From positions 4,576,001-4,640,000 of the forward strand of contig NZ_PGET01000001.1 in NCBI RefSeq assembly GCF_002797975.1: a stretch of DNA of 64,000 bases. Reading direction: 5' to 3'. Positions 8,133-16,561 of the stretch are shown one piece after another. Under the pieces are notes generated by a model. The model did no database searches, was not told where the DNA came from, and saw only the letters and a list, made by a program, of their open reading frames with translations. Numbering within the stretch: the first letter of the stretch is position 1; every line of letters begins with the position of its first letter. Origin of the DNA: [Clostridium] celerecrescens 18A (lineage in GTDB: Bacteria; Bacillota; Clostridia; Lachnospirales; Lachnospiraceae). Both the position numbers and the translations under genes were made by a program.

Positions 8133-9632
8133 ATGGGAAGATACGTCATTGCCCTGGATCAGGGTACGACAAGTTCCAGATGTATCCTGTTCGATGAGCA
8201 GGGGAACATCTGCAGTGCAGCACAAAAGGAGTTTACTCAGATTTTTCCGGAGCCGGGCTGGGTGGAGCATGATCCTATGGAGATATGGTCCTCGCAGCTT
8301 TCCGTGACCATGGAGGCCATGGGAAAGATCGGGGCCCATTACAGCGATATAGCTGCAATCGGGATCACAAATCAGAGGGAGACGACGGTAGTCTGGGATA
8401 AGGAAACAGGGGAGCCGGTCTATCACGCAATCGTGTGGCAGTGCCGCAGGACTGCAGACAGGATTGAGAAACTAAAGCATGACGGCCTGGAGGGGCTCAT
8501 TGTTGAAAGGACGGGACTGATCCCTGACGCTTACTTTTCAGGAAGCAAGATCGAATGGATCCTGGATCATGTTGAAGGGGTGCGAGAACGGGCAGAACGT
8601 GGGGAACTTCTGTTTGGAACCGTGGATACCTGGCTGATCTGGAACCTGACCAAGGGCTGCATCCATGTGACAGATTATACCAATGCATCGAGAACCATGC
8701 TTTTTGATATACACAGAAAGTGCTGGGATGAAGAGATTCTAAACTATTTCCGCATTCCCAGATGCATGCTGCCGGAGGTAAAGCCATCAAGCTGTATTTA
8801 TGGCTACACATCTTCGGATGTCATGGGAGGAAAGATTCCCATTTCGGGAGCAGCAGGTGACCAGCAGGCAGCTTTGTTCGGTCAGTGCTGCTTTGAAGCG
8901 GGGGAAGTAAAGAATACCTATGGAACCGGTTGTTTCCTTCTTATGAACACAGGAGAGAGGGCGGTAAAGTCCGATCATGGTCTATTGACCACCATAGCTG
9001 CCAGTGACCAGGGAAACATCCAGTATGCCCTGGAAGGAAGCGTGTTTGTGGCAGGAGCTGCCGTACAGTGGTTAAGGGATGAGATGCGGATGGTCCGTTC
9101 TGCCTCCCAGACAGAGGAATACTGCAGCGCTGCGGAGGATACAGGGGGCGTTTATGTAGTACCGGCATTTGCAGGACTTGGGGCACCTTATTGGGATCAG
9201 TATGCAAGAGGGACCATTGTGGGAGTAACCAGAGGAACCAGCAAAGAGCAGTTTATCCGGGCAACGGTGGAATCCATGGCTTATCAGGTCTATGATCTCA
9301 TTGAGGCCATGGAACAGGATTCGGATATTCATTTAAAGGAGTTAAAGGTGGACGGGGGCGCCTGCGCCAACAATTTCCTCATGCAGTTCCAGTCTGATCT
9401 GTTGAACACAGAGATCGTAAGACCGGAATGCATTGAGACGACCGCTCTTGGAGCCGCATACCTGGCCGGACTTGCGGTGGGCTATTGGAAGAGCCGGGAA
9501 GAAATCAAGGCAAACTGGAAGGTATCCAGGGCCTTTGACAGCCAGATGGAGGAAGAACGCCGGAAGAAGCTGGTAAAAGGCTGGAAGAGGGCGGTAAAAT
9601 GCGCACTCTACTGGTCGGAAGAAGAGGAGTAA
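8133..9632 (+). CDS. glpK: Glycerol kinase
   Basis: This enzyme phosphorylates glycerol to sn-glycerol-3-phosphate with ATP, the entry step for glycerol use and trapping. It has 499 residues, the normal length. FGGY-family signatures are [15 protein letters not shown] at the N-terminus, the substrate-contact region [11 protein letters not shown], the C-terminal [13 protein letters not shown] and [22 protein letters not shown]. The ATG follows GGAAGG. The MgtC-like gene starts 18 bp after the stop, so the two are probably co-transcribed. Expression is likely limited by the leader terminator at 8019-8070. The genes that consume its product are encoded downstream from 10535. Confidence 0.96.
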   Translation: MGRYVIALDQGTTSSRCILFDEQGNICSAAQKEFTQIFPEPGWVEHDPMEIWSSQLSVTMEAMGKIGAHYSDIAAIGITNQRETTVVWDKETGEPVYHAIVWQCRRTADRIEKLKHDGLEGLIVERTGLIPDAYFSGSKIEWILDHVEGVRERAERGELLFGTVDTWLIWNLTKGCIHVTDYTNASRTMLFDIHRKCWDEEILNYFRIPRCMLPEVKPSSCIYGYTSSDVMGGKIPISGAAGDQQAALFGQCCFEAGEVKNTYGTGCFLLMNTGERAVKSDHGLLTTIAASDQGNIQYALEGSVFVAGAAVQWLRDEMRMVRSASQTEEYCSAAEDTGGVYVVPAFAGLGAPYWDQYARGTIVGVTRGTSKEQFIRATVESMAYQVYDLIEAMEQDSDIHLKELKVDGGACANNFLMQFQSDLLNTEIVRPECIETTALGAAYLAGLAVGYWKSREEIKANWKVSRAFDSQMEEERRKKLVKGWKRAVKCALYWSEEEE

Positions 9633-9650
9633 AACGTGGAGGGGTAAGAT

Positions 9651-10343
9651 TTGGAGGGTACATATTTATTGTTTGGGGGAATTACCTTATCATACGTCAT
9701 GATCCAGCTGGAATATATGCTGCGCATTATAACGGCTGGGCTATTAGGGTTTTTGATCGGCAGTGAGAGAAAAAACCGTAACAAATCAGCTGGAATCCGG
9801 ACCCACGCCATCGTGGCGATCGGTTCAGCTCTCATGATGGTGGTATCAAAATATGGGTTTCCGGACATTCCAACCAGCGACGGAGCCAGAATCGCGGCCC
9901 AGGTGGTCAGCGGAATTGGATTTTTAGGTGCAGGGGTTATATTCGTGCGGAACAATCTGGTAAACGGACTGACGACGGCAGCCGGGATATGGGCTACCGC
10001 CGGAGTCGGGCTGGCTCTTGGGGCGGGTCAGTATATTGTGGGTATCTTGTCTGCGGTTCTCATCATCGTCATGCAGACCTTGACCCACCGGATCAGCTAT
10101 TTTGCTCAGGTGGCTTCCTGCGGCTGCCTGAAGATGACCATAGCACAAAAATCAGGAGCGGTTAAAAACATGGAAGAATTTCTGGAAAAGGAAAAGGTTG
10201 AAATCGCTTCTGTGAAGATTAATAAAAATAAGAAAGATGAGATCAAACTGGAATTTGAAGTCATTTATCCGCCGGGGTTTGACAAGGGAGCCCTGCTTTC
10301 CAAACTGGCAGAAGAAAATTCAGTCATGGCAGTCAGCGAATAG
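9651..10343 (+). CDS. MgtC/SapB family membrane protein
   Basis: This is an inner-membrane protein of 230 residues. The first ~150 residues form the four-helix MgtC domain (LLGFLIGSERKNRNKSAGIRTHAIVAIGSALMM is the family signature; AAQVVSGIGFLGAGVIF follows), and a soluble tail of about 75 residues (ACT-like in related proteins) ends the protein. The start is taken as TTG at 9651, with GGAGGGG 7 nt upstream; the next in-frame ATG at 9699 has no good ribosome binding site. MgtC proteins are linked to Mg2+ limitation and ATP-synthase control in other bacteria; the role here is unknown. It is the second gene of the glpK transcript. Confidence 0.85.
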   Translation: MEGTYLLFGGITLSYVMIQLEYMLRIITAGLLGFLIGSERKNRNKSAGIRTHAIVAIGSALMMVVSKYGFPDIPTSDGARIAAQVVSGIGFLGAGVIFVRNNLVNGLTTAAGIWATAGVGLALGAGQYIVGILSAVLIIVMQTLTHRISYFAQVASCGCLKMTIAQKSGAVKNMEEFLEKEKVEIASVKINKNKKDEIKLEFEVIYPPGFDKGALLSKLAEENSVMAVSE

Positions 10344-10369
10344 AGGAGGGCAACCCTGGCAGAAAAATC

Positions 10370-10399
10370 TTGACAATCCGGTCAGGATTGTGCTAGCAT
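10370..10399 (+). promoter_or_regulatory. Promoter with internal palindrome, G3P oxidoreductase operon
   Basis: TTGACA (10370-10375) is followed by TAGCAT (10394-10399, 18-bp spacer) or CTAGCA (17-bp spacer). The spacer carries a palindrome, CAATCC-GGTCA-GGATTG (10374-10390), which overlaps the -35 box and could be a repressor site. Confidence 0.6.
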
Positions 10400-10430
10400 T
10401 AAAATAATGAAATAGAAAAACCTTGAGACG

Positions 10431-10484
10431 AAAGAGTAAGGGAATTGGACGGAGTGATCCGTTTATTTACCTTACTCTTTTTTT
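10431..10484 (+). promoter_or_regulatory. Leader terminator of the G3P oxidoreductase operon, candidate antitermination site
   Basis: AAAGAGTAAGG (10431-10441) pairs perfectly with CCTTACTCTTT (10470-10480), followed by a run of seven T residues: a strong intrinsic terminator between the promoter and the first gene. The loop contains ACGGA-GTGA-TCCGT (GNRA loop) and then TTTATTTAC, matching the glpK leader at 8019-8070. Transcription into the operon would need antitermination; GlpP is the likely factor. Confidence 0.7.
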
Positions 10485-10534
10485 GTATGAATTCCATTAA
10501 ATAGGTGACCATTACGGATATGGAGGAAAAGAAC

Positions 10535-11971
10535 ATGAAGGAAATGAATTACGATGCAGCAATCATTGGCGGCGGCGTAATCGGCTGTGCAATTGCTAGA
10601 GAACTGGCCCGCTATGACCTTAGCATTTGTGTTATTGAGCGGGAGGAAGATGTTTGTTCCGGTACGTCAAAGTCGAACAGCGCCATTGTCCACGCAGGAT
10701 ACGATGCGGTACCTGGATCCTTAAAGGCGAGATTTAATGTAGAAGGCAATCATTTAATGGGAGAGCTTTCAGAGGAACTTGATTTCCAGGTGATCCGGAA
10801 TGGCTCTCTGGTACTCTGCTTTTCAGAGGAAGATGTGCCCGCTCTTAAGGAACTTTATGAGAAGGGCATAAAAAACGGAGTCCCCGGCTTATCCATCCTT
10901 TCCGGCGATGAGGTGAGGGCCATGGAACCCAATGTGACAGAGACGGTAGTGAAAGCCTTGTATGCGCCTACTGGCGGGATCGTATGCCCCTTTGGTTTAA
11001 CCATTGCACTGGCGGAGAATGCCTGTGACAACGGTGTAGAATTCTTATTTAACTCTGAGGTAAAAGAAATTGTAAAGACGGAAAAAGGCTATGACTTAAA
11101 TACCGGAGAGGGAATCATCCATGCAGCCTATGTGATCAACGCAGCCGGTGTTTATGCCGACGTATTCCATAATATGGTAAGCGGGGAGAAGATCCACATC
11201 ACGGCAAGAAAAGGAGATTACTGCCTGCTGGATAAGGAGGCAGGAACCCATGTGTCCCATACCATCTTCCAGCTTCCTGGCAGGATGGGAAAGGGGGTTC
11301 TGGTGACCCCTACGGTCCACGGCAACCTGTTAATCGGTCCTACGGCAATCAATGTGGAGGATAAGGAGGGCGTCGGAACAAGCGCAAAGGAACTTTCGGA
11401 TATTATGGAGAAGTCTGCCTGGGGAGTAAAGAACATTCCGCTCCGCCAGATTATCACCTCCTTTTCTGGCCTTCGCGCTCATGAGGATGGGGATGACTTT
11501 ATCCTGGGCGAGATTTCTGATGCCGACGGCTTCTTTGATGCGGCAGGTATTGAATCACCAGGTCTAACAAGCGCTCCTGCCATTGGTGTTTATATAGCAG
11601 ATCTGGTTGCAGAAAAGGCAAAGGTTTCCCGAAAAGAGAATTTTAAGGCCACCCGAAAGGGAATCCTGGATCCTCAGAAGCTGTCTTTTGAGGAGCGGGC
11701 AGAGCTTATTAAGAAGAATCCTCAGTACGGCACCATCATCTGCCGCTGCGAAGGGGTCAGTGAGGGAGAGATCGTGGATGCCATTACCAGGACTCTTGGG
11801 GCGGTTTCCCTAGATGGGATCAAACGCCGTGTCCGTGCCGGCATGGGACGGTGCCAGGCCGGCTTCTGTGCCCCTAAAACAATGGAAATCCTGGCAAGGG
11901 AAACAGACAGGAAGTTGGAAGATATCTGCAAGAACAGGCCCGGCTCCAATATAGTGACCGGTCATAAATAA
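10535..11971 (+). CDS. Glycerol-3-phosphate dehydrogenase-type FAD oxidoreductase with C-terminal BFD-like [2Fe-2S] domain
   Basis: This is an FAD enzyme expected to oxidise glycerol-3-phosphate to dihydroxyacetone phosphate. The 478-residue protein (from the preferred start) begins with the dinucleotide-binding fold AAIIGGGVIGCAIAREL and has a DAO/GlpA-like fold (SAIVHAGYDAVPGSLKARFNVEGN). It ends with a bacterioferritin-associated-ferredoxin-like domain carrying Cys403-x-Cys405 and Cys440-x4-Cys445 for an iron-sulfur cluster. The ATG at 10535 is chosen because GGAGG lies 8 nt upstream; a longer GTG start at 10505 has no such site. It is the first gene of a three-gene operon with a second flavoprotein and a DUF1667 protein. 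This set resembles an anaerobic GlpABC-like complex, but the electron acceptor is not evident. Confidence 0.88.
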   Translation: MKEMNYDAAIIGGGVIGCAIARELARYDLSICVIEREEDVCSGTSKSNSAIVHAGYDAVPGSLKARFNVEGNHLMGELSEELDFQVIRNGSLVLCFSEEDVPALKELYEKGIKNGVPGLSILSGDEVRAMEPNVTETVVKALYAPTGGIVCPFGLTIALAENACDNGVEFLFNSEVKEIVKTEKGYDLNTGEGIIHAAYVINAAGVYADVFHNMVSGEKIHITARKGDYCLLDKEAGTHVSHTIFQLPGRMGKGVLVTPTVHGNLLIGPTAINVEDKEGVGTSAKELSDIMEKSAWGVKNIPLRQIITSFSGLRAHEDGDDFILGEISDADGFFDAAGIESPGLTSAPAIGVYIADLVAEKAKVSRKENFKATRKGILDPQKLSFEERAELIKKNPQYGTIICRCEGVSEGEIVDAITRTLGAVSLDGIKRRVRAGMGRCQAGFCAPKTMEILARETDRKLEDICKNRPGSNIVTGHK

Positions 11972-11984
11972 GGAGGACAGCAAC

Positions 11985-13250
11985 ATGGCAGAGCATGATA
12001 TAGTGATAATCGGAGGCGGTCCGGCTGGTCTTGCTGCGGCAGTAGCGGCAAAAAAGGCGGGCATTACAGATATATTGATCCTGGAAAGAGAAGCTTGTCT
12101 TGGCGGTATCTTAAACCAGTGTATCCATAACGGTTTTGGCCTGCATACCTTTAAAGAAGAATTAACAGGCCCGGAATATGCGGCCCGTTACATAGAGATG
12201 GCGGAGTCGGAACATATACCGTATAAATTAAATACCATGGTTCTTGATATTAACAAAGATAAAGAAGTGACTGTCATCAACAGGGAAGATGGCCTGTCAA
12301 TTATAAGAGCAAAAGCCATTATCCTGGCCATGGGCTGCAGGGAGCGCCCCAGAGGTGCCCTTAATATACCGGGCTACCGTCCGGCAGGTATCTATTCCGC
12401 AGGCACTGCCCAGAGATTAATGAACATCGAAGGCTTCAGCGTGGGGAAAGAAGTGGTGATCTTAGGCTCCGGTGACATCGGGCTCATCATGGCAAGGCGT
12501 ATGACCCTGGAAGGAGCTAAGGTGAAGGTGGTGGCAGAGCTTATGCCCTATTCCGGCGGCTTAAAGAGAAATATCGTCCAGTGCCTGGATGACTATGGAA
12601 TTCCCTTAAAGCTCAGCCATACGGTAATAAACATTGAGGGAAAGGAACGGTTAACAGGAATTACTCTTGCCCAGGTCGATGAAAACAGAAAACCGATTCC
12701 AGGTACAGAGGAATATTACAGCTGTGATACCCTTCTTCTTTCTGTAGGCCTGATTCCGGAGAATGAACTTTCCAAAGGGGCAGGCGTGAAGATGAACCAG
12801 GTGACGTTTGGACCCGAAGTAGGCGACCAGCTGGAAACCAGCAGCCCGGGTATCTTTGCCTGTGGTAATGTACTTCATGTTCATGACCTGGTTGATTATG
12901 TATCTGAGGAAGCCGCCTTGGCAGGAGCAAGCGCTGCCGCCTACGTAAAAGCAGACGGAGATAAGGAGGCGGCTCACGTAGTAGAGCTGAAAGCTGAGAA
13001 CGGAGTCCGCTATACGGTGCCTCAGAAAATTGACGTAGAGAACATGAAAGATAAGGTTACCGTCCGTTTCCGCGTGGCAGATGTATACAAGGACCGCTTC
13101 ATCAGTGTTTATTACGATGATGTAAGGGTTTCCCACAAAAAGAAAAAAGTCCTGGCTCCCGGTGAGATGGAGCAGATTGTATTAAAGAAAGACAGCTTTA
13201 AGGAATATCCGGAGCTTAAGAGAATTGTTGTCTGTACGGAGGTGGAATGA
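11985..13250 (+). CDS. NAD(P)/FAD-dependent oxidoreductase, partner of the G3P dehydrogenase
   Basis: This 421-residue flavoprotein has two dinucleotide-binding motifs: IVIIGGGPAGLAAAVAA at the N-terminus for FAD and VVILGSGDIGLIMARRM near residue 160 for NAD(P). It has the pyridine-nucleotide-disulfide-reductase fold but no redox-active CxxxxC pair in the usual place; the NQCIHNGFG segment follows the FAD motif. Related proteins are found next to GlpA/GlpO-like dehydrogenases and DUF1667 in clostridia and probably pass electrons between G3P oxidation and NAD(P) or a carrier (inference). The ribosome binding site is AAGGAGG, and the gene lies 13 bp after the previous one. Confidence 0.83.
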   Translation: MAEHDIVIIGGGPAGLAAAVAAKKAGITDILILEREACLGGILNQCIHNGFGLHTFKEELTGPEYAARYIEMAESEHIPYKLNTMVLDINKDKEVTVINREDGLSIIRAKAIILAMGCRERPRGALNIPGYRPAGIYSAGTAQRLMNIEGFSVGKEVVILGSGDIGLIMARRMTLEGAKVKVVAELMPYSGGLKRNIVQCLDDYGIPLKLSHTVINIEGKERLTGITLAQVDENRKPIPGTEEYYSCDTLLLSVGLIPENELSKGAGVKMNQVTFGPEVGDQLETSSPGIFACGNVLHVHDLVDYVSEEAALAGASAAAYVKADGDKEAAHVVELKAENGVRYTVPQKIDVENMKDKVTVRFRVADVYKDRFISVYYDDVRVSHKKKKVLAPGEMEQIVLKKDSFKEYPELKRIVVCTEVE

Positions 13251-13251
13251 T

Positions 13252-13623
13252 ATGGAGGTAAGAGAACTGATCTGTATCCGATGTCCTTTAGGCTGCCCGT
13301 TGACGGTGCGCATAGAAGGGGACCAGGTGGGAGTAACAGGGAATTCTTGCGGCCGCGGAGAGGAATACGGGAAAAAAGAGGTTTTAAGCCCTACCAGAGT
13401 GGTGACATCCTCGGTCTATGTCCTGGGAGGTAACTTAGAAATGGTACCGGTTAAAACAAAGCAGGATATACCTAAGGATAAGATTTTTGCCTGCATGGAG
13501 GAAATCCGAAAGATGGAAGTTTCCGCACCTGTTTTCATTGGAGATGTAATCATTCCTGACTGTGCCGGAACCGGAGTTTCCATCGTTGCTACAAGGAATG
13601 TCGAAAAGGTGTATAATAAGTAA
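13252..13623 (+). CDS. DUF1667 cysteine-rich protein
   Basis: This is a 123-residue small protein of the DUF1667 family. Its N-terminus has Cys8-x2-Cys11-x3-Cys15 (ICIRCPLGC) and Cys33 in NSCGRG, a pattern that looks like a metal or iron-sulfur site. The ATG at 13252 is preferred (GGAGG upstream), overlapping the end of the preceding flavoprotein context by one base of spacing. In clostridia this family is almost always the third gene after a G3P dehydrogenase-like and an FAD/NAD oxidoreductase gene, so it is probably a small electron-transfer or assembly subunit; the biochemical role is unproven. Confidence 0.85.
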   Translation: MEVRELICIRCPLGCPLTVRIEGDQVGVTGNSCGRGEEYGKKEVLSPTRVVTSSVYVLGGNLEMVPVKTKQDIPKDKIFACMEEIRKMEVSAPVFIGDVIIPDCAGTGVSIVATRNVEKVYNK

Positions 13624-13638
13624 AATAATGTCTTAAAA

Positions 13639-13704
13639 AACCTCGTAATTACCGTAAGCGGTCTGAAGCCCTATTGGAAGCCTGCGGATTTACGAGGTTG
13701 TTTT
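13639..13704 (+). terminator. Terminator of the G3P oxidoreductase operon
   Basis: AACCTCGTAA (13639-13648) pairs with TTACGAGGTT (13690-13699), followed by GTTTT. The long loop contains a second hairpin, ACCG-TAAG-CGGT. Confidence 0.7.
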
Positions 13705-13799
13705 GCATAAAACAGGGACAACCTATAGTAAATTTATCCAGGAAATGATATACTGGAAAGAGATTTCTTGAGAAGGATTAAAAGGAAAGAGGGGTTGAT

Positions 13800-14531
13800 A
13801 TGAAGGTATTTGCACACAGGGGTTACAGCGGAAGGTATCCGGAAAATACCATGCTGGCCTTTCAAAAGGCAGCAGAGACCGGCTGTGACGGGATCGAGTT
13901 GGATGTACAGCTTACAAAGGATGGAACTGTTGTGGTAATCCACGACGAAAGCATTGACCGGACCACGGAAGGAACCGGCTTTGTGAAGGATCTTACCTAT
14001 GAGGAACTGAAAAAATTCAATGCAGATGCTGTCTGCGGAGGGATTCATGGATTTGTGCCTGTTCCGACCTTTGAAGAATACTGTATATGGGCAAAGGATC
14101 AGGAACTTGTTACAAATATCGAAATCAAGACAGGCGTATATTATTATGAAGGCCTGGAAGAAAGAACTCTGGAATTTGTACGTAAATACGGGCTCGAAAA
14201 AAAGGTCATCTTTTCTTCCTTTAACCATACTTCCATAATCCGCTTAAAGGAGCTGGCTCCCGGGATCCCGTGCGGCGCGCTGCTTGATCATCCGGGCCTT
14301 GGAAATGCGGGATACTATTGCGACCGGTATCATTTTGAATGCTACCACCCAGGGGTAAAGGGATTAACAAAAGAGGCTGTGGATAACTGCAGAAAATACG
14401 GAATTTTGGTAAATGTTTGGACGGTGAATGACATGTCCGTGTTGGAGCAGGCCTATGAATGGGGCTGTGACGGGGTCATAAGCAACTTTCCGGAGATCTG
14501 CAAGCGGTGGATCCAAAGCAAAGGACGATAG
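13800..14531 (+). CDS. Glycerophosphodiester phosphodiesterase (soluble)
   Basis: This enzyme hydrolyses glycerophosphodiesters from lipid turnover to sn-glycerol-3-phosphate and an alcohol. It has 243 residues, the usual length of a single GDPD domain (UgpQ/GlpQ2 type). The active-site motifs are HRGYSGRYPENT (His6, Arg7, Glu15), GIELDVQLTKDG and VVIHDESIDRTT near residue 45. There is no signal peptide, so it acts in the cytoplasm. AGAGGGG precedes the ATG. Its product feeds the G3P oxidoreductase operon just upstream, although a terminator separates them. A second, membrane-anchored GDPD occurs at 37475. Confidence 0.92.
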   Translation: MKVFAHRGYSGRYPENTMLAFQKAAETGCDGIELDVQLTKDGTVVVIHDESIDRTTEGTGFVKDLTYEELKKFNADAVCGGIHGFVPVPTFEEYCIWAKDQELVTNIEIKTGVYYYEGLEERTLEFVRKYGLEKKVIFSSFNHTSIIRLKELAPGIPCGALLDHPGLGNAGYYCDRYHFECYHPGVKGLTKEAVDNCRKYGILVNVWTVNDMSVLEQAYEWGCDGVISNFPEICKRWIQSKGR

Positions 14532-14589
14532 ATAAAAGATGGCAGGAGTGAGGCGTCTGGTTTCCAGGGACCGCAGCTCCTTTTATCTT
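14531..14589 (+). terminator. Hairpin after the glycerophosphodiesterase gene
   Basis: AGATAAAAG (14531-14539) pairs with CTTTTATCT (14581-14589) and encloses CTGG-TTT-CCAG. The T tract lies within the stem, so termination is plausible but not certain. Confidence 0.4.
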
Positions 14590-14767
14590 GTATGGAAAAA
14601 AGAACGCTAAAATAAGCTTTTCTTCCTTATAAAATTAAGAAAGGGCAAAAATTGCCTTGACGGTGGGGGAAAGGATTGATAAAGTAGAACGAGATCCATA
14701 TATTGTGGGTGCGGATGCAATCTCCACCACAAAGGAAGAGCTATGGTTCATGTAAAAGGAGGATGTT

Positions 14768-15667
14768 ATGAAATTAGTTACATACGAGGTTGACCGGAGA
14801 AAAGATATCGGGGTAGTGAGTAAGGACGAGATGTGGATCTTTCCTCTCAGGGCATTTGGTATGGAGTATAAGGAGATGCTGGAGGTCATCAAGGGACTTT
14901 CTCAGTCTGAGCTTGACCTTCTGGAACATGCCTCTGGCCTTGATCCTTACAACAGCAACGTCATCGGAGCTGCTATGATGAAAGAGGTCAGGCTGCTGGC
15001 GCCCATCCGGACACCGGAGCAGGATATCATCTGTCTGGGGCTTAATTACATGGAACATGCCGAGGAGTCTGCCCGCTTTAAAAAAGAGGATTTTGACGGA
15101 AAGCGCCCCAATGCTGTTTATTTTTCCAAGAGAGTGAATGAGGCAGTGGATCCATACGGGGAGATTTTAAGCCACAGTGATATGGTGGACAGCCTGGATT
15201 ATGAGGCAGAATTAGGAGTCATCATTGGAAAGGATGCAAAAAATGTGGCGCCGGAACAGGTAAAGGACTATATTTTCGGTTATACAATCATCAATGATGT
15301 CAGCGCCCGGAACGTGCAGAATGCCCATAAGCAGTGGTATTTTGGAAAAAGCCTTGATGGGTTTACCCCCATGGGCCCCTGTATTCTGACTGCAGGCTCC
15401 ATATCCTATCCGCCGGAGCTTGGCATTCAGTCCAAGGTAAATGGAGAACTGAGACAGGACAGCAATACCCGGCTCATGATATTTAATATAGACCACGTAG
15501 TCAGCGAGCTTTCTAAGGGGATGACCCTTAGGGCAGGTACGATCATTTCCACCGGAACGCCTAAGGGTGTTGGAATGGGATTTGAACCGCCGAAGTTTTT
15601 AGTGGCAGGTGATGAAGTGGAATGCCTGATCGAGGGGATCGGGGCCATAAAAAATAAGGTTGTGTAA
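14768..15667 (+). CDS. Fumarylacetoacetate hydrolase (FAH) family protein
   Basis: This 299-residue enzyme belongs to the FAH / 5-carboxymethyl-2-hydroxymuconate isomerase superfamily, which hydrolyses, decarboxylates or isomerises beta-diketo-type acids with a divalent metal. Family signs are ICLGLNYMEHAEES, the metal-binding acidic run DYEAELGVIIG, DVSARNVQ, and the closing FSTGTPKGVGMG-type motif (here ISTGTPKGVGMG). The substrate cannot be told from sequence; many such proteins act on acylpyruvates or oxaloacetate. AGGAGG precedes the ATG. It stands alone, with a good terminator after it. Confidence 0.87.
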   Translation: MKLVTYEVDRRKDIGVVSKDEMWIFPLRAFGMEYKEMLEVIKGLSQSELDLLEHASGLDPYNSNVIGAAMMKEVRLLAPIRTPEQDIICLGLNYMEHAEESARFKKEDFDGKRPNAVYFSKRVNEAVDPYGEILSHSDMVDSLDYEAELGVIIGKDAKNVAPEQVKDYIFGYTIINDVSARNVQNAHKQWYFGKSLDGFTPMGPCILTAGSISYPPELGIQSKVNGELRQDSNTRLMIFNIDHVVSELSKGMTLRAGTIISTGTPKGVGMGFEPPKFLVAGDEVECLIEGIGAIKNKVV

Positions 15668-15679
15668 AAGAAAATAAGG

Positions 15680-15710
15680 AATGCTGCTCATTTATTGGGC
15701 AGCATTTTTT
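15680..15710 (+). terminator. Terminator after the FAH-family gene
   Basis: AATGCTGC (15680-15687) pairs with GCAGCATT (15699-15706), followed by a T run. Confidence 0.85.
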
Positions 15711-15839
15711 ATGTCACAGTAAGAAAGAAACTTCTGCTGAGGGAATCGCTATAAATGTCTGAGAAAAAAATACAGGTCTACAAACTGCAAATTGTTCAGA
15801 TGCCATATGATTATATATTGCAAATATTAAAAATTTATA

Positions 15840-15869
15840 TTGACAGATTTCGATAATGCGTTCTATAAT
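15840..15869 (+). promoter_or_regulatory. Promoter of the TetR/efflux operon
   Basis: TTGACA (15840-15845), an 18-bp spacer and TATAAT (15864-15869), just before the TetR gene and overlapping the operator palindrome at its downstream edge. Confidence 0.82.
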
Positions 15870-15897
15870 TAATTAGACTGAACGTCAGTCTAATTAA
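15869..15897 (+). promoter_or_regulatory. TetR-type operator, 29-bp palindrome
   Basis: TTAATTAGACTGA (15869-15881) and its exact complement (15885-15897) flank a 3-bp centre, ACG. The GACTGA-n3-TCAGTC core is typical of TetR/AcrR-family operators. Its position at the -10 box and start site predicts autorepression of the operon. Confidence 0.8.
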
Positions 15898-15913
15898 ATT
15901 CAGGAGTGATGTT

Positions 15914-16561
15914 ATGCGAATTATAAAAGACGCTGATGTGCGTAAGAATGAAATACTGGATGCTGCCGCAGACCTTTTTAATAGTGATGGCTATGATGGA
16001 ACGACCATCAGTGCCATTATAGAGAAAGCTGGAATTGCGCGGGGAACCATATACTATCATTTCAAATCAAAGGAAGATATTTTGGATGCACTTATCGATC
16101 GGCGCAATACGGAGTTTTTGGCTGCGGCCAGGCAGAACGCTGAGGATAAAAGTATTCCTGTGATAGAACGGCTTCTCAGAACTATTATTGCCATGAATGG
16201 TGATAAAGATGGCAATTCAGAACTCACCAGGCAGATGCACAAGCCGCAGAATGCTTTGATGCATCAGAAAACACATCAGGCAATGATGGAAGGCATCCCG
16301 CCTATTCTTATGGAAATTATTGAGGACGGTATCAGTGAGGGTTTATTCAATACCCCTTATCCCTATGAGAGTTTGGAAATGGTGGTGGCACATATCAATG
16401 CGGTTTTTGATGATTACGCGGAGAAACTTACAGGCGAAGAGCTTTTGGGAAGGGTTAAGGCGTTTATATTTAATCTGGAAAGATTGTTTGGTGCAGAACC
16501 GGGAAGATTTGACCGGGTGATAGAACTATTTCAAATGGAGGGAGGAAGCGCCTATGAATAA
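15914..16561 (+). CDS. TetR/AcrR family transcriptional repressor
   Basis: This is a 215-residue regulator with the TetR N-terminal helix-turn-helix (ILDAAADLFNSDGYDGTTISAIIEKAGIARGTIYYHFKSKEDIL, about residues 13-57), followed by a helical ligand-binding domain of unknown ligand specificity. It heads an operon with an MFS exporter and an ABC-type exporter and probably represses all of them through the palindrome at 15869-15897, releasing on binding a toxic compound. AGGAG lies upstream of the ATG. The next gene starts inside its 3' end (8-bp overlap). Confidence 0.92.
   Translation: MRIIKDADVRKNEILDAAADLFNSDGYDGTTISAIIEKAGIARGTIYYHFKSKEDILDALIDRRNTEFLAAARQNAEDKSIPVIERLLRTIIAMNGDKDGNSELTRQMHKPQNALMHQKTHQAMMEGIPPILMEIIEDGISEGLFNTPYPYESLEMVVAHINAVFDDYAEKLTGEELLGRVKAFIFNLERLFGAEPGRFDRVIELFQMEGGSAYE

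Noticed and set aside
12651..13136. 161-residue minus-strand open frame inside the second flavoprotein gene
   Set aside because: It is a shadow of the real gene, with biased codon use and no start signals.
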